Assembly (NCBI GenBank): GCA_963969395.1
Contig: OZ017805.1
Coordinates: 2,046,001 to 2,110,000 of the forward strand
From: Pseudoscleropodium purum
Taxonomy: Eukaryota > Streptophyta > Bryopsida > Hypnales > Brachytheciaceae
Length of the DNA: 64,000 bases
Direction of reading: 5' to 3'
The notes under the pieces were generated by a model. The model ran no database searches. It saw nothing but the letters and a program-made list of their open reading frames with translations, and was not told the DNA's origin. A program made the translations under genes and the position numbers. Below, piece by piece: positions 44,265-58,348 of the stretch (position 1 is the stretch's first letter; each line of letters opens with the position of its first letter).

Positions 44265-47150
44265 TTAAAACTGAGGAAAACCAGCCAAACTTTGGTTGAT
44301 GACTTCGATTTGAGCAACAGGGATCTTGATCATACATTGTCGCGTATCCTTCCTAATCAGAGACTTCCACGCTGTTATAAGAGCGTCCGTGTGTTGCCAT
44401 AATGGCGATTCACTTTCATCAATTTTCCAACGCAAACCTCTTTCGCTATTCCATCTAGTGTAGAAGTTTTGAATGCTCTCATCTCTTGAAGTTGGACGGA
44501 AATACTGAATTAGCACACAATTTGGTTTTTCAGGATTGCAATTGGGATTAGACAAAGCCCTTGCAATCCAAATTGGATGACTATCACCATCTACTGGTCG
44601 AACCGCTACGAAGTACCCTTCAAAGAGATCACGTCTCACCCTGAAAGATGGTTGTGGGCGACCACTCAAAGGCCCAACATATGCTTCATCTTCTCCAAAC
44701 TCTTCGCGAACTTCACCTTCTTCATTTAGTTCATCTATTTGAGCTGCTCGAATTCGAGTCGTCGGCCAAAAACCATCCTTCAAAGAAGTAAATGCAGGTA
44801 CTGGATCTTGTAGCGCTACCTTCACATCACGCCAGTAGTGTACCACATGTTCATAGCGCCTTCGACATTCACCACTGCTGTCCGCATTGCATAGGTTCTC
44901 CCAGTATTTTATAAATCCAGATATACCTTTCACAATGTCTTCAACGCCCCTCATTGACTTCAATGAAATTGGTAATGGTACACCACGTGGCCACAAACTT
45001 TGTCCTTGAGCATCTTCTTTCCACAACTTAATGCCTCTACCACCTTCCCCTAACCAATCTCCATTAGTGCACAACAACTTGTATTTCATAACAGGACACC
45101 CTGTTGAATCTAAATAGAACTTTACTTGTTGTGGTCTTGTGTGTCCAACGAGCATGTCAACACCATCTACAAATGCACCAGCAATGAAATTCTTGAAATC
45201 AGGCACCTCTTCTATAAGGTGAGGAATAGTCGGAGTGGAATCCACATCCATAAATGATTTCATCAACGTTGGCACTGTAGGGAAGTTCTCTTTCTTTAGT
45301 TGCATACTCCATCTTCCAAATAGTGCATCAATGTCATCGTGCGTATGACCAACAATCATGAAATTCACATATACTTCACGAAAGATCTTGTTTGCAACAA
45401 GTAGGGACCAAAAACAAAATACATATCTGTTTTTGTTGTCTCTAGTGGCATTATCCATCTGCATAATAAGAATAGGTGGCAATGGTGTTGCCGGAACTGA
45501 GGTTGTTGGGACTTCAAGAAGCGAACCTTTGCAAATCTTACTTCCCTTGAGCACCACCTTAAACAAATTCGTGGACTTCGAATTCATAAACAACTCTCGA
45601 GACGACGCCTTTAGTGGCAATTCAAGATCTCGCAACAACTTTGCCATAGAGCCAATTATATAATTTGAATCATGGGGAAAGAGATCCAATCCATAATGCG
45701 CATACCGCACATCACCATGGCCATGCGCAATCATTCCAGTGACCGATACAGGCAACTTCATCAAGCCATCAGTGTCTTTACTCTTATGTGAGAAAACCGG
45801 ACAAGTAGTTTTAGAATGATCCATCTTGTCATGCATAATTGTGAGGCACTCGTACGGAGAAGTTAGCGACCAGAAACGATTAATATAGTACAAGTCCCGG
45901 TGAGCACGAGCAGTAGAGAGGTGATTGTCCAACCTCCGTTGCCACATCAAAGCACTGCTGGAACCAACAAGAGCACCCTTTCTGAGCTCTTTGTATTTGT
46001 CACAAGTAGCACATCGCGCGAAATTGTCCCCGGGCTTCTTGACTTCATACTCCGGAAACTTTGAAGACCTGATCTTATTTAAATTCGAAGTTGAAATATC
46101 CTTCAATCCAAAAGCTGCATTAACATCATTGATTTCTTGCAACTTTCCCTTCCACTGAAAGGTAGAGGGAAGACACATGGAAACAACCCTCTCCCCAAAC
46201 TTCATAGTTCGAGTACGATGTGGCATATGATCGGCTTCTTTCTCAAGGATGCACTTCAATGAAAGAGCAGCTTGTTGAGTATGTTTCCTCGGTTTTGACA
46301 TTCCTATATTACCATGTTCCATTGCTTCTCGATGATCTTTCACGTGTGTTTGGTAGCGAAAGAATGTGGATTGTGGAACCCCAGAAATATGCATCTAAGC
46401 TCGCATGCAGACAGGGACCTCTTCAACTGTGACCATCCTTTTCCCACGGGAATCGTAATGATATTGTTTGTGGACATCCAACTTCATGAAGGATCTATGC
46501 TTGAATGTGGAATTATGATACATGCGCTCATGGAAAGCCCGAATCTTCTCTTTAGGAAACGGTTGAACACAATTTCGACTACAACAAACTTTGCTAGACA
46601 CTACATTGATGGATTGTTCTGTAAGAAGAGCCTTCGACTTCAGAGAGGTTTCACGAGGCGGGTTTCTTGACGTGCTTGAATATTGTCGTATCGATGTAGA
46701 AGAGTTTGAGTTCAAGGCTCTCGCTCGGAGAGAGTTGTACCTATCTCGGACTTTGTGGTCATGAAAACTTGCTCCTCGATAGTGAACGAGTTTAATAGGC
46801 CAAGCTATGAGTGAATAAATTTTCTCTCTTGAGATATCGACATCGGAATGTGACTTGGAAATAAACACTGCTACATGAGTGTCACCAAGGGGACCATCTG
46901 CTCCGCTGACAAGGTCCGAATTTACATTATGGCAAGTACCTTTACCAACAAGTACTCCATCTTCATTGAATAGGGTGACACATTTCATGTTCCATAACGA
47001 ACGCGGAAGCCCTTCGTAGTCTGGTAAGTCCTCCATCATTTCCTCATGAACATGGAACTCCTCATCTGATTCATCCATCTCCCCGACTGGCATGCCAGTC
47101 GAAGATATATCACCAGAGTAAGACGAAGAATGGAACAAGGAAAAGTGACT
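44265..47150 (-). pseudogene. DUF7869-like, transposase-like gene, one in-frame TAG
   Basis: Two abutting frames (47138-46395 and 46394-44265) are the same frame separated by one TAG (46395-46397), giving about 957 codons. The N-terminal part is acidic, then has a Cys-containing segment (VCCSRNCVQPF). The larger part has a CATCDKYKELRK motif, then the core: MQMDNATRDNKNRYVF followed by FMIVGHTHDDIDALFGRW. An Asp-containing QMDN motif and GHTH(D/E)DID are the hallmarks of DUF7869 proteins, which occur in multicopy, transposon-like loci of plants and animals. The proposed start is a TTG in a frame open to about 47150, where an AG could be a splice acceptor, so upstream exons are likely. It points away from the plus-strand gene at 58435. 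Confidence 0.7.
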
Positions 47151-47203
47151 TGAAAGAATTTTACAATTTCAAGAGGAGTGCATTCAGTGAAGTAAAGAAA
47201 TGC

Positions 47204-48352
47204 ATTTCAGCGCGGTTCGCGCTAAAATACAATTCCACAGAGAACAACACAAATAATACACACATTCCAATAACATTGATTTTCATATTACTTTTACAAA
47301 GTTCGGTTAAAAAGTAATATCTACTGCCATATATTGGAATTTAGTAGAACACAAACCAAAAAGAAAATCACATAAATTTCTATCGATTTTCATTTTGAAT
47401 TTGGAGGAAATGAAAATCATTTATCTATAAAACATTTGTCCACCACAACTGTAGAGGACAACAGGGAAATAACAATTTCCCGTGCATCATAGTGAATTTA
47501 AATTTTGAATGAACTCTCCAGAATTTTGAATGGATTAATGAACAACCGTATGCATTTAGAGAGAATGCACGGAAGTGGAACAATGACATAGTACTGATTA
47601 AGTAAAAACACATGACGACTTTACACATCACACCTGTAGGCATCCAGAAATTTTGTATTAAACGAGTATAGTAGAATGCATTTCAGCGCGAGTCGCGTTG
47701 AAGTGCAATTCAATGATCTTTTTCCGACGACAACATGCATGAGAATGGAGGCTGTATTATATTCCATAATGAAAATCAATAACATCATTTTCGCTATATT
47801 AGCTCTTAAGTAACATTATTTTCCAAATATGAATATGAATTCCTAGTCATCTTCAGACACTTCAGAATGCACGTAAATCTAGACATACATAAATGCACAT
47901 CAGCGCGAGTCGCGCTAATGTGCATTTCATTCCACTACCATAAAACTCAATATCAAGACATATATTGGATTTCCCAAACATGACAACAAAATTGGGACAC
48001 GGTAATGCATTTCAGCGCGAGTCGCGCTGAAGTGCATTTCTAGTCCAAATCATGAAATATATTGCGTTTTATCAAGACTGGATTCTTGATCCATTTCAAA
48101 ACAAAATTCGTTGAATACACTTCAGCACGACTCGCGCTAAACTGATATGCTGTTTTCTAAATTAGTGGCGAGCCTGACTTCATCTCTAATCTCGATTTAC
48201 TTCATTTAAAAATCAGGACTTGCACTTCAGCGCGAGTCGCATTGAACTGCATTATGCAATCTAATTTCATAGTGGGAAGACTTATAGGAACGTGTAGAAA
48301 TGAAATTGAAAAAGACCCTGCTTGATTGCATTTCAGCACGGCCCGAGCTAAA
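47204..48352. repeat. Palindrome cluster 1 (seven copies)
   Basis: Cores are near 47206, 47682, 47901, 48011, 48121, 48226 and 48332. Consensus: arm TTCAGCGCG, loop AGT, arm CGCGCTGAA. At 47891-47927 the arms extend to 17 nt with one mismatch, and at 48004-48038 to 16 nt with one mismatch. Spacing is irregular (about 100-480 bp). They lie upstream of the minus-strand gene, probably in its 5' introns. Confidence 0.9.
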
Positions 48353-51300
48353 CTGCAAGTAAGAGAATTACTCATATATCACTTCCGATTTGGCACTTCG
48401 ACACCGTAAATTTCAAACGTGTAAACCTTCTATTTTTAGTAATTCCGAAATTTAAGGAAAATTCCCATCAGACAATAAGATTCTCTGACCATTTGCAATC
48501 TCAGATCAAGCTTCGAAATTGAAAATTCTTTGCAATGCAATTGACAGAACATGGAAAGCGTATATGACAAGTGAAGACATGCGCACTGTAATTGTAGGGA
48601 GAGGAGTGACAGATGACATAAACCTCGTCTATGCTAAATAAGTTACGAAAACTTCTATACTGACGAAGAAGGTGGAGTGCATTACAGGCGAAGGTGTGCG
48701 ATGCAGTGCTTCCTCGTTGAAGGCGGCAGACGAGAACAACGTGATAGTAATACAGAGACAATTCAGAACTTCTAAACTTCTCCACTAAACCAAACAACGC
48801 AAGGGAAAGATGCACACGAACTATGCAACGCTCACTGAAGTCCTTTCAGTGGAGGGAAAAGGTAGAAGGAGATGTCTGCAGCTGGGTTAGCGACGCACAT
48901 TGTACATCCTAGCGGGAACGAAAAGGCGCCAACCGTATCCAAGATTTTGAACACATTCCTTCTAAATTCAGATGTCCCGAGATTCCTCATGTCTATGACA
49001 ACTGTACATTGTAAAGCATCTTCTAATTCTAGATTAAACCACAGTCCCCACAATTGGTAGTGGATGAGCTGCCTTTCCAAGATTCTGATTATTAATGCTC
49101 GTTGACTTCCAGCAAGTGATGTGTCTTTTTGTCATTGGGACATTGTCCACAACGGAAGGCACAATTGCAATGCATACAGTGCGTTTTTTTATTTTCGTTT
49201 TTTAGCACTCTGACTAAAATGACTAAAGGGTGTTATTAGCAAGATAACTATCAATTTGATTCTCCAAGTACGATGCCCTTACCGTATTTTGTCTTACATG
49301 GACTACTTAAAAAACACATACTAAAAACTTTTCATTATTTATAGAGGAATGGAACTTTGTTGCAAAGATTTTGGAGTTCTTTTCGAAGTCGGAATTACTG
49401 TTTTTTTCTTATATTGAGTACACCTGCGGAGATCCCTTCTCCAGGTCTTCTAGTTTCATTTCTCCTGAAATGCAGAAGTCGCGATATTAGTTTGTAGTAT
49501 TGGAGCTCCTCATTTCAACATTTATCCACATAATGGATAGAGAATAACACATTATCACATATCACTTGTCCATAACTCTATTTTCATCCAGAATTCGGTG
49601 ATTTCATCCACATTTTTTTTAAATTCGAAATTTTCTGACGATTTCATCCAAAATTTTACTAATTGTTTTTGATAGGCTTGGTGTAGAGAAAATAATTTTG
49701 GTGCAATTTTGCTCCAAATCGCCAGAAAAAAGAACCGTGCCCACTTAGCCTATAGTAAATTAGTACTCTGCGGTAAGGAATATGACTTCGAATTTTTTTC
49801 AAAATAGATCGATTTTAAGGTTATGTTTTCTTGAAGATCATATTTTGCATTACAATTTAGGGTTTCATAGATCTTAGTAATAATATCTATAACAATGTTG
49901 AATGAGGTCAATTTCAAATGGTACCAAAAAATAGGGAGTAATTGTTTCATATACTTGAAATGTTCACATATTAAAAAAAAAGATACTGTATGCACCACCA
50001 CATTGCATCAAGTTCTACATTTCTGTATTAAGTGAGTACAATTCTTGAATTCCTCATTCTATTTTTGTGGAAGGTTGAAAATGAATTGGTGTAATAGAAT
50101 AGGAGAACACTGATTCGTTGCACTTTAGATGTTTGCGTGCCCCTACAAAATAAAATTTACTACCACATGCAAGAGACAATTCTTTCATCAAGTTCTACAT
50201 TCATTTTCTGTTGCAATCTATGAGATTTTCATTTCAATCTTTCAAAAGGTCAACATTATATGGGTGCCAAAAAAATTGGAGAGTTCTTGTTTGTTCTACT
50301 TTAGACGTTCATTTGTTTTAGAATTTTGGAATGCATTGCCACATGCAGGAAAAGAGGAAATTTGTACATACTGTTGATCCGTACAATTTTCTGTTTAGGA
50401 TGATGTAAATGAAATTGAAATTGAAGACATGAAAAATTTGTATGATTTACCTTCCCTGTTTATTAGGTTAGTTTTATTCATGAAATTTTATATTTTCACA
50501 TTCTTATTTTCTCAAATGTAGTTGGCGCTAGGTTTGCTACACAATATGTATATTACTTTCATCAATTTTGCATGTAACAGAATGTAGATGAAAAATGTAT
50601 GTCTAATTCTTATATGAAAATATTGACATCCTCATATATTACATTTGTAATTGCAATATACATAGACATTGCACTTGAAAGCAATTAAAGAAAACTATTG
50701 TATCATAATTTAAAGCGCAAAATCCTTTGCAACGATGAAAACATTGAAATAAAAAAAATTAATGAAGCAAAAATGTAAGTACAAGCTTCTCTTTTGAATA
50801 TGTAGAAGAACACTTTTAGTTTCAAGGAATTATTGCATGAAACATTATTACTTAATTAATTTCTTCCTCCATAACTTATGGGGACACAATATTAAAGATT
50901 CAAAATGTAAATTTCTCAAATTGCAAAGACTTTTTTGTTCCTTTCAAAATTCCAAAACTTGAACTGAAATTTCAAATTCTTGGCACTTGCTATGCTTTGC
51001 ATTTCTCATTAAAATTGTACTAAAAAACTTTTATATTATACAAAGTGTTGCCCACAAAATTCAATATATCTTTAAATTCTTTGAATAAAAGTGCTCATCC
51101 ACTACAATTAAGCTTTGATGATTGAAGATTTAGGGTTCAATGTTTGACATGAATTTAAAAAATATGTTGCAAAATTTATCAAAGTTCAAATATCATAGTT
51201 TGAACATCAATGCCAATATATGAATAGTTCTTTCTTGATGGAGATCAAAAGGACTAATTCATCAAAATGGAAGGCTTCAGACCATATGTTAAGACATGGT

Positions 51301-54300
51301 ATATAATACATGGAATTGAAAAGGTCATATGTATTTATAGTTATACTTTTGAATGCAATGAAGGCATTCAGGGTATTGGGCACAAAAAAAGTGCTATTCA
51401 TCATTAGAATTTGAAATTATCTAAGTCACTAGGTTTAGGAAAGCAATCATTAATAAGAGCATTGACTAAGTGCCCCATTAAATGCACAACACTCACAGTA
51501 CAAAATAGGCACTCTCACATGTTAACTTGCATTTACAAACTTCGCGTGATCCATTTGCACCTTGAATTGTTTATTGCAAATACGAAGTTCATATTATAGT
51601 GGATTTCGAGATCATTACGCGTTGCTACATTCAAAGTTTCTGCATACTCATGGTGGATGTATAGTCAAATGTAAATTGCAACGTTCTGCAAGTGAATTTC
51701 TGTTTAATCAATTCAATTTCAAGAGGAAGTCTTTAATAATTTATCTATTAAATTTGTTGCTAGTTTATTTACAATGTATAGTACGAGTAACGAATTGAAA
51801 CAATTTTTATCAAAATTGCCTTAGAAACTCTTCAGTTCGGACAGTTTAGGGACTAATAAATTCAACATTACAATCAGCAAGCTTTTTGCCTCACTTGCTA
51901 TGCTTTGTCCATGAAGGTTTCCAAAAATTTCATGGAACATACTGTATATTATTTACAATAAGATGGGTACTTCAAACAAAATCTATAAAAGATGCATGCA
52001 ATAGAAAATACTACACAAGTTCCAGGGCAAATTAAAAATTATAAAAATAGGAATGCTACTTTTTTGTTAAATTGATAATGCGTGTGCCCATGATTATGCA
52101 ATGTTACGCTAGCGAAGAGATTGTTATACTCATTAATTTGATTGTTGGCCAAATTATTTTGCCAATAATAAGGTCACCAATTAAGAAGACATGTCAAGTG
52201 GCTTCTCTCCATATCTACCAATAGAATAATCCAATGTTTTAAGCATTCAGTATATGAATGTATTTACCTTGATATGAAGTCAACTAAGATCCAACTTTTC
52301 CGTGAAGTACTTTCATTTTCAACTTGATTAAATTATGAAGGATAACCAGAACTTATATATTATGGCATTATTTTTTTTTTTAGTCTATGTGGTGTACGTA
52401 AGCAAATTAAAATTGGTTTCAAACATTTGAAGCATATTTGTAAAGAAATGAACACTTATTTTACTCATGTTTATGTAGTATTGTAGATGGAGAGCAGTTT
52501 CGTTATTTCAAATTAAATGAAGACCTTTCTTACTGCCCAAATATAAATAAATAGTTCTAAAATTGATTATAATACTAGTGCACTTCTAGCCATTCATGAA
52601 CTTCTACGAAACCAATTGCTGAACTAGATAAATAGAATTGCAATAATCCATTTCTGAATATTTTCCATAAATAATAATGGGATCTTTGTCATTGGTTTCA
52701 AAAGCAATTGATTCATTTCGGTTACAATGAGGCTTGTAAACGATCTCTTTGACTTTGTAAGTGACATAGTGAGGTTTAGCCAACGCTCTTCTTTGGCCAC
52801 TCAAAGATTGATCCATTGAAGCCCATGAAAGAAATTAAGGGTCCTAAGCGATGGGAAATGAAGAGGGATTTTGTAAGGATAATTATTATGGATTAAGGGT
52901 TCATAGTAATAGAAGTACAAGGAATTGTTCTACTATTTACAAATCAAATGCCAGAACATGCAAGGGCTTTGCATCTATATGCTGTTCATACAATGACAAC
53001 TCAAAGATATTGGTCATGTTATAAATTGCTATCATATATTAATACATTAAAATACTGAATTTAAATTTAGTAATTTCATTATTTTAATGAAATTTATATA
53101 CAATTATTTTAATGAAATTTCATTATCTTCTTCTGTATTTAAGATGAATATATAGCTTTTATAGATAGGAGCTAGACTTCTTTGTAACACCTGTACTTAA
53201 ATTTCACTATTTTACTATAAAGAAGGAATCATAATGAATGAGACTTCAGTTGAATTAGAGATGTAGTTTTCGTATTCATTACTAATTTGGTTTATCGTAC
53301 AACCTATTGCTCACAAGTATTAAAGAAAACAGTTCGTATTCAATTCATGTTCTGGAATACTATATTCTAAAGTATAAAACTACAATTGACCAAATGCTTA
53401 TGGATTTTATTTCTCTATGAAGTGTAACTTTTGTGTAAAAAATTATTTGAATCACATGCGTAACAAACAAATTGCAAAAGCTACTTGAAATAGTCCTTTT
53501 AGAAACAGTGAGTCTCATTTCTTTGTGAATACTTTGAAAATCTTATGAATACACTTAGTGAGCAATTTCTTGTCAAAATTATAGTACTTATTATCAGAAA
53601 TTGTTTGGAAATCCGTGTATGAATTAAAAAAAGGCTTATTAAACTTAGGAAGTAATCCTTTTTCTCTTGTTTTTTGAAGTTTTTCAGGGGCATTTACAAA
53701 CTAAGATTTATTGCATGTGCATAGGATAGAAATGCATAAGTTTTTAACCATAGTCATCTTATGCAAAAAGGGCAAATGAGGTAGTTGCCCCAAATTCTCA
53801 TTCACATTAAATGTACGTATGAAAGGAGATAAAAAAAATGTGTAGAAGAGAAAGAACATGCACGTTGTCAAGTTCTTTCAAAATAATAATGAAGTTTTAA
53901 TTATCTTTAATTGAAAAAAAAGAAAAAATGGAATCTTCTTTGGTTAAAGTTATGAAAGTAGCAATTTGCATTCATGCCAAGCAAACACTTGAAAGGTTCA
54001 AGTATATTTAAAGTGTGCATGACTTCTCCATGAGCCAATCAAATAAATGACAGCTTCAAGTACTATGCAGGTATTCAATACTTTTCTATAAACAACTTAC
54101 AAGTCATTATTCACCATATTTGCCATAAGACAATTAAGAATTTGATGACATTGAACTTGATTCGGAGATAGTGGAGGCTTACAATTTAGGTTAATTTTAA
54201 TTCCTAATTTTGTTCCAAATGAGGTTTGAAGCTGGAAAATAGTTTAATTCATGGATTAACATAAGTTGGGTTGACATGATGAAATCTTAATTCATACTAC

Positions 54301-55250
54301 TAGGCATGATCACATTCACACATTGATTACTTTATTCCACTATTACAAACTATATAAATTATGTAAGTGCCTTAATAATCTACAAAAATAGAGTATCATT
54401 CAATTTTGGTCAAAGATATGGATTATAAATGTTCGCATAAATTACAACTTTGGCACAGTCACAATTGTTCTTTGCTCTCTTACAAATGTTAAGACTTGTT
54501 GATTTGTTTATTAAGGCATGAATTAAGAGAGAATTTCCTTTTTGAAGTTCTTTAAAAAATAAAATAAAATCTTGAAATGTGGCTATTTCATACACTTTAT
54601 GTTAGATTCAGAAATTTCACAAATGTTGGAAAACTAATTTTAATAAAGACCTTATAGTTGAAGAAGAAGTAGTAACAATGATGGCTTCCAAATCCCATTT
54701 GTAAGGTGTAATTGAACAAAATTAGGAGGTGATGGATGATTAGCATGGCTACTTCATGTGTGTGTTATATAAAGAGGTTATATCTCAAATTTTTAAAAGT
54801 AATCTTCCATTCTAATAGGATGAGAATAATTGAAGTCACGACACATCAATTAAAGAGGTGTTTACAAACTATTTTTTGAATGATGACCATTGAAAGATTG
54901 AATTTGTGAAGTATAGGTTCGCATTTACTATAAGCTTTAGTAATCCTTCAAATTTTGCTTTCTAAAGAAAGCAAAGAACTTGCTATGCTTCATACAACTT
55001 TAAAACATCGCGCACATCATTGAATCCTAAATCGAAGGCCCTCAATGCCCTTAGTGGCCGTATAGTATATTATGGATACAGTGGAATGACTATGATAATA
55101 ATTCATACATGAAATTACAAATGAAGAGCTCCAAAGCTACATATAGATTATATAGACAAATGTGTAGGGTTTAGGATTAATTGGTGGAGAATGCGTGGTT
55201 TAGTGTTTAGGATGAACATGAATGAAAAGGGAGGAAAAACTTTGAGGAAG
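48353..55250. other. AT-rich 6.9-kb intergenic region
   Basis: No gene recognised. Two minus-strand ORFs stand out weakly: 49080-48832 (VVIDMRNLGTSEFRRNVF...) may be an upstream exon of the DUF7869-like gene, and 52816-52604 is unassigned. No palindrome copies, LTRs or terminal repeats were seen. The composition differs clearly from the gene regions on both sides. Confidence 0.4.
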
Positions 55251-55389
55251 CGCTCGTTGTTAGCCCTATAACCGGGTGGGCCATGCAAGGACAATTCAAA
55301 CGAAGTCGGGTATCAACCCGGCTATAATCCGGGTATCAAAGCAAGTATCAATCTGGATAACTGCTTTGAGATTTTTAACGTGCACGTCA

Positions 55390-55620
55390 TTAGGCCCACA
55401 CACATGCTGGCATTCCTGGTGGGTGCCGGCGGTGCCTGGCGGGTTCCGCCAGGCGGGGTGGCGGAACTCGGCCTGGCGGAAATTTGAACCGCCAACGCCA
55501 ACCGTGCCACCCCCTGCAGGTGGGGCGACGACACTTTTTTTTTCCGTGAAAGTTATCTTTTTCTTATCTTTTGCCTGCGGCTCTTTCCAGGTCGTCTCTC
55601 TCCCAAGGCGTTCTTCCCGA
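55390..55620. repeat. GC-rich patch with inverted motifs
   Basis: In AT-rich surroundings this patch contains CCTGGCGGGTTCCGCCAGG, a near-perfect hairpin, followed by further GGCGG and CCGCC motifs. It could be a small GC-rich MITE like that at 7497, but no bounded ends or duplication were found. Confidence 0.4.
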
Positions 55621-55699
55621 GGGCAGTACAGCATAGGGCATGGTTTTTATATTTTTAAGTGTACTTGCTTGTGTATGCTTGTGTTTAATCTTGCTTAGG

Positions 55700-56400
55700 G
55701 TAATCTTATTTCAAGTCATTGTTCATGTGTTTGTCATTTGTTTAATTTATGCAATTTGTTTGGTTGTTTATGTTGTTTTTGTTATGTGCTTTTTAAGTAG
55801 ACTTTGAGCATAAATTAGTCATGTTTCATTGTTTGGGTTCTTTGCTCTTTTATGTACTTGGAGTATAAACAAAATATTTTTTCACACTACCATGTTGAAT
55901 TCTAAACGACCTGAAATCTTTCAAACAATTTCTAATAAACTATTGAAGAAATAGACAAAGGGTGTGGTTCACCATTTCTACAAAGTGTTAGATACAATGT
56001 CAAATACTCTTTGAAAAAAAAAAAAAAGGAATGAAAGAGGTACAATCTCTTTGCAACAATCACCTTAAACTCACAACAAGAACATTAACTCCTAAATGCC
56101 CAAGGCCTATTTTGAGCCTTTAGAAATTTGCTCTAAATTGAACAAAAAGTCAACATTTTGATAAGTTGTATCAACTTTTTTTGAATTGTAATTGTTCAAA
56201 TTCAAACTAGACATGTTAGAGATCACATAGGAAGAAAAAATACAACAATATTACTTATAAGTTGGAAGATTATAACATTTGACCATGAGGGTGTTAAAAC
56301 TATGAAAAATTTTCAATTCACTTTTCACAAGTCAAACCTAAGAAGTTGGTGACAAAAAAACTATGAGGTTTAAGGACCTAACATGAATAACCCCAATCAA
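55700..56400. other. AT-rich spacer
   Basis: No gene or repeat boundary recognised. Confidence 0.35.
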
Positions 56401-56406
56401 TTTATG

Positions 56407-56490
56407 GCACAGCCCAATCCCTAAACTCTAAAACCGCACAGCCCAATCCCTAAACCCTAAAACCGCACAGCCCAATCCTCCCCAAACCGC
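56407..56490 (+). promoter_or_regulatory. 29-bp tandem repeat carrying telobox motifs
   Basis: Three units start at 56407, 56436 and 56465 (GCACAGCCCAATCCCTAAAC...). The second holds AAACCCTAA, the plant telobox found in promoters of growth-related genes; the first has AAACTCTAA, one base off, and the third is degenerate. It lies directly before a GC-rich stretch that looks like the leader of a transcription unit on the plus strand. Confidence 0.5.
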
Positions 56491-57300
56491 AGCCAATGGC
56501 GCCCTGCCACGTGGCCAGGCGGGTGGCAGGTGGCGGGGCGGATGGCGAGCATGTGCGCTGGCTCATTGCAGTAGGGTTTTTGCGCGCCCGTCGTCTTTGC
56601 GAATCCCGTGTTTGTTTCTGTCTTCACGATTCTTGCGCTTCTGTGTTGCCGCCCTCATGTGTTTATGCGTTGGTGTAGTTGAGGCGCGCAACGATTGAAG
56701 GTCTCGATTGTCGTTGCGGTTTGTGTCACCTAGTTTTCGAAGGTGGAGCGCCGGCTTGGAGGTTCAGTGGCTGGCTCTGGAGTGCGCGCGGTGTTTTTCA
56801 GGTTGGTTCCTTCTCCTTCCGCTGATTGTTCAAATTGTTATTGTATACTTCTCAGACTTTGTGTTTGTGCTTTAGATCATGCTTGTGTTTAGTGTTTTAG
56901 GTTTTGTGTTGAATGGATTTGCAGCTCATTTGTGTTCTTCTATAGGGTTTCAGAGTTTGGCTTGTCCTCATTCAAAGCTGCAGCTTGAATTCTGTTTCCT
57001 TCGTGATGCAGGTTCGATAGGAGAACGAGGAGCGACTTCCAAGTTTGAAAATTTCGGCCGTGAAGAACTGAACGAAAGGTATGCATGGTAGTTTCTTTTG
57101 GGGAATTCTATTGTACTTCGTGGAAGATGCTCACGATGGCTTCGCATCAACGTGATCAGGAGTTGTGGAAGTTTCCGTGAGAGCCTTGATGTTGTGCTCA
57201 TTTCTCTTACTGTAATGTTGCTGGCTCTTAGTGCTTGTTTGTGTGTGACCTGTGCAGTTCTGTAGAGCAAATCTCTAGTACAAATCCGAACTTTCATTCC
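56490..57300 (+). promoter_or_regulatory. GC-rich probable promoter and 5' leader of the plus-strand gene
   Basis: GC content rises sharply at 56490 and falls after about 56800. Polypyrimidine and AG signals occur around 57000. No protein is supported in any frame. It may be the first non-coding exon of the gene whose ATG is at 58435, with the palindrome-bearing stretch 57500-58430 as its 5' intron. This is inference from position and from CAG directly before the ATG context. Confidence 0.35.
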
Positions 57301-57527
57301 AGGTACTTGCCGTCATCCGTTTTTTTTACCCTTTTGCAGTATGATCTGCAATGCTTTTCTGTAGTTACAGTGTTGGTGTTGACTTTTTAGATAGAGAAGT
57401 AAGCATTCTGATAGAAGTAGTAACCCTAGCCCTAAACCTTCAGATGAATATGGGTAAACCCTAAAATGAAAGCAATGAAAGAGGAATTTACCAAACCTGA
57501 ATCCATTCTGAATCCTAGCATTTGTCA

Positions 57528-58348
57528 TTTTAGCGCGGCTCGCGCTGAAACGACACATGCTCCACTATTAACTAACGTCGCAGACGTTAGTTTATAAACT
57601 TAACTGGAACTCACGAACAGCGGTTGCACAGATATGACATGCTGTACATAAGATGCACGACAGTTCAGCGCGAGTCGCGCTAAACTGTCAATCATTGATA
57701 CCAGGGCATCCCAGAGAACAGAGATTTAGACAATAGTAAAAAACTAAACAGTAAGGCAGTTTAGCGCGACTCGCGCTAAACTGTCAATCATCACCATTCC
57801 CACGACATAATATATTCATAAAACTCATTCCATTTCCTATCAAATTCTCTAGAAATAGAATATGACAAATTCTTAATTGTGCACTAAACGCATTACATTA
57901 CCAATTCATTTCTCAGGTAGAAGAACAAAAATGATTCCAAGAAGTACATTACTATAGAAGTCCATCCACATACAAATAGGATACAATTCAGAGCGAGCCG
58001 CTCTGAAACGACATTCTATGATTTTAAAAGCAAAGCAAAGGAAGATTCAGAAACCTAATCATAAACAACGATAACGATGTATAAAGCAGTTCAGCGCGAG
58101 TTGCGCTAATATGCAATTGGAGAAAATGATGAAAAGTTATTCTATCGGATGAAATTACTCTCAGTGTCACCAAAAACAAATATGAATCTGACAGTCGCCG
58201 CCACAGAAAACAGTGGTTGAATGAGAGACTCAAAAATATATACGTAAATTCATCCACTATAAAATTTCTATATTATTTACAAAAAGTCTGTAACAGTAAG
58301 ACCATAATGGAACGCTATAAATGTCATTTCAGTGCGAGTCGCGCTAAA
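57528..58348. repeat. Palindrome cluster 2 (six copies)
   Basis: Cores are near 57530, 57663, 57759, 57987, 58090 and 58328. The copies at 57659-57689 and 57755-57785 have 14-nt arms and share the flank CTGTCAATCAT, so one was probably copied from the other. The copy at 57987-58007 reads TTCAGAGCG, AGC, CGCTCTGAA: both arms changed together, keeping the palindrome perfect. Confidence 0.9.

Noticed and set aside
47204..48352. CRISPR-like array of short palindromic repeats
   Set aside because: Spacing varies from about 100 to 480 bp, copies diverge, there are no cas genes, and the DNA is eukaryotic.
55276..55698. 140-codon ORF across the GC-rich patch
   Set aside because: Composition is driven by the GC-rich inverted motifs; no domain is recognised and an antisense frame is equally open.
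56430..56464. Interstitial telomere tract
   Set aside because: Only isolated telobox motifs within a 29-bp unit; there is no run of tandem heptamers.
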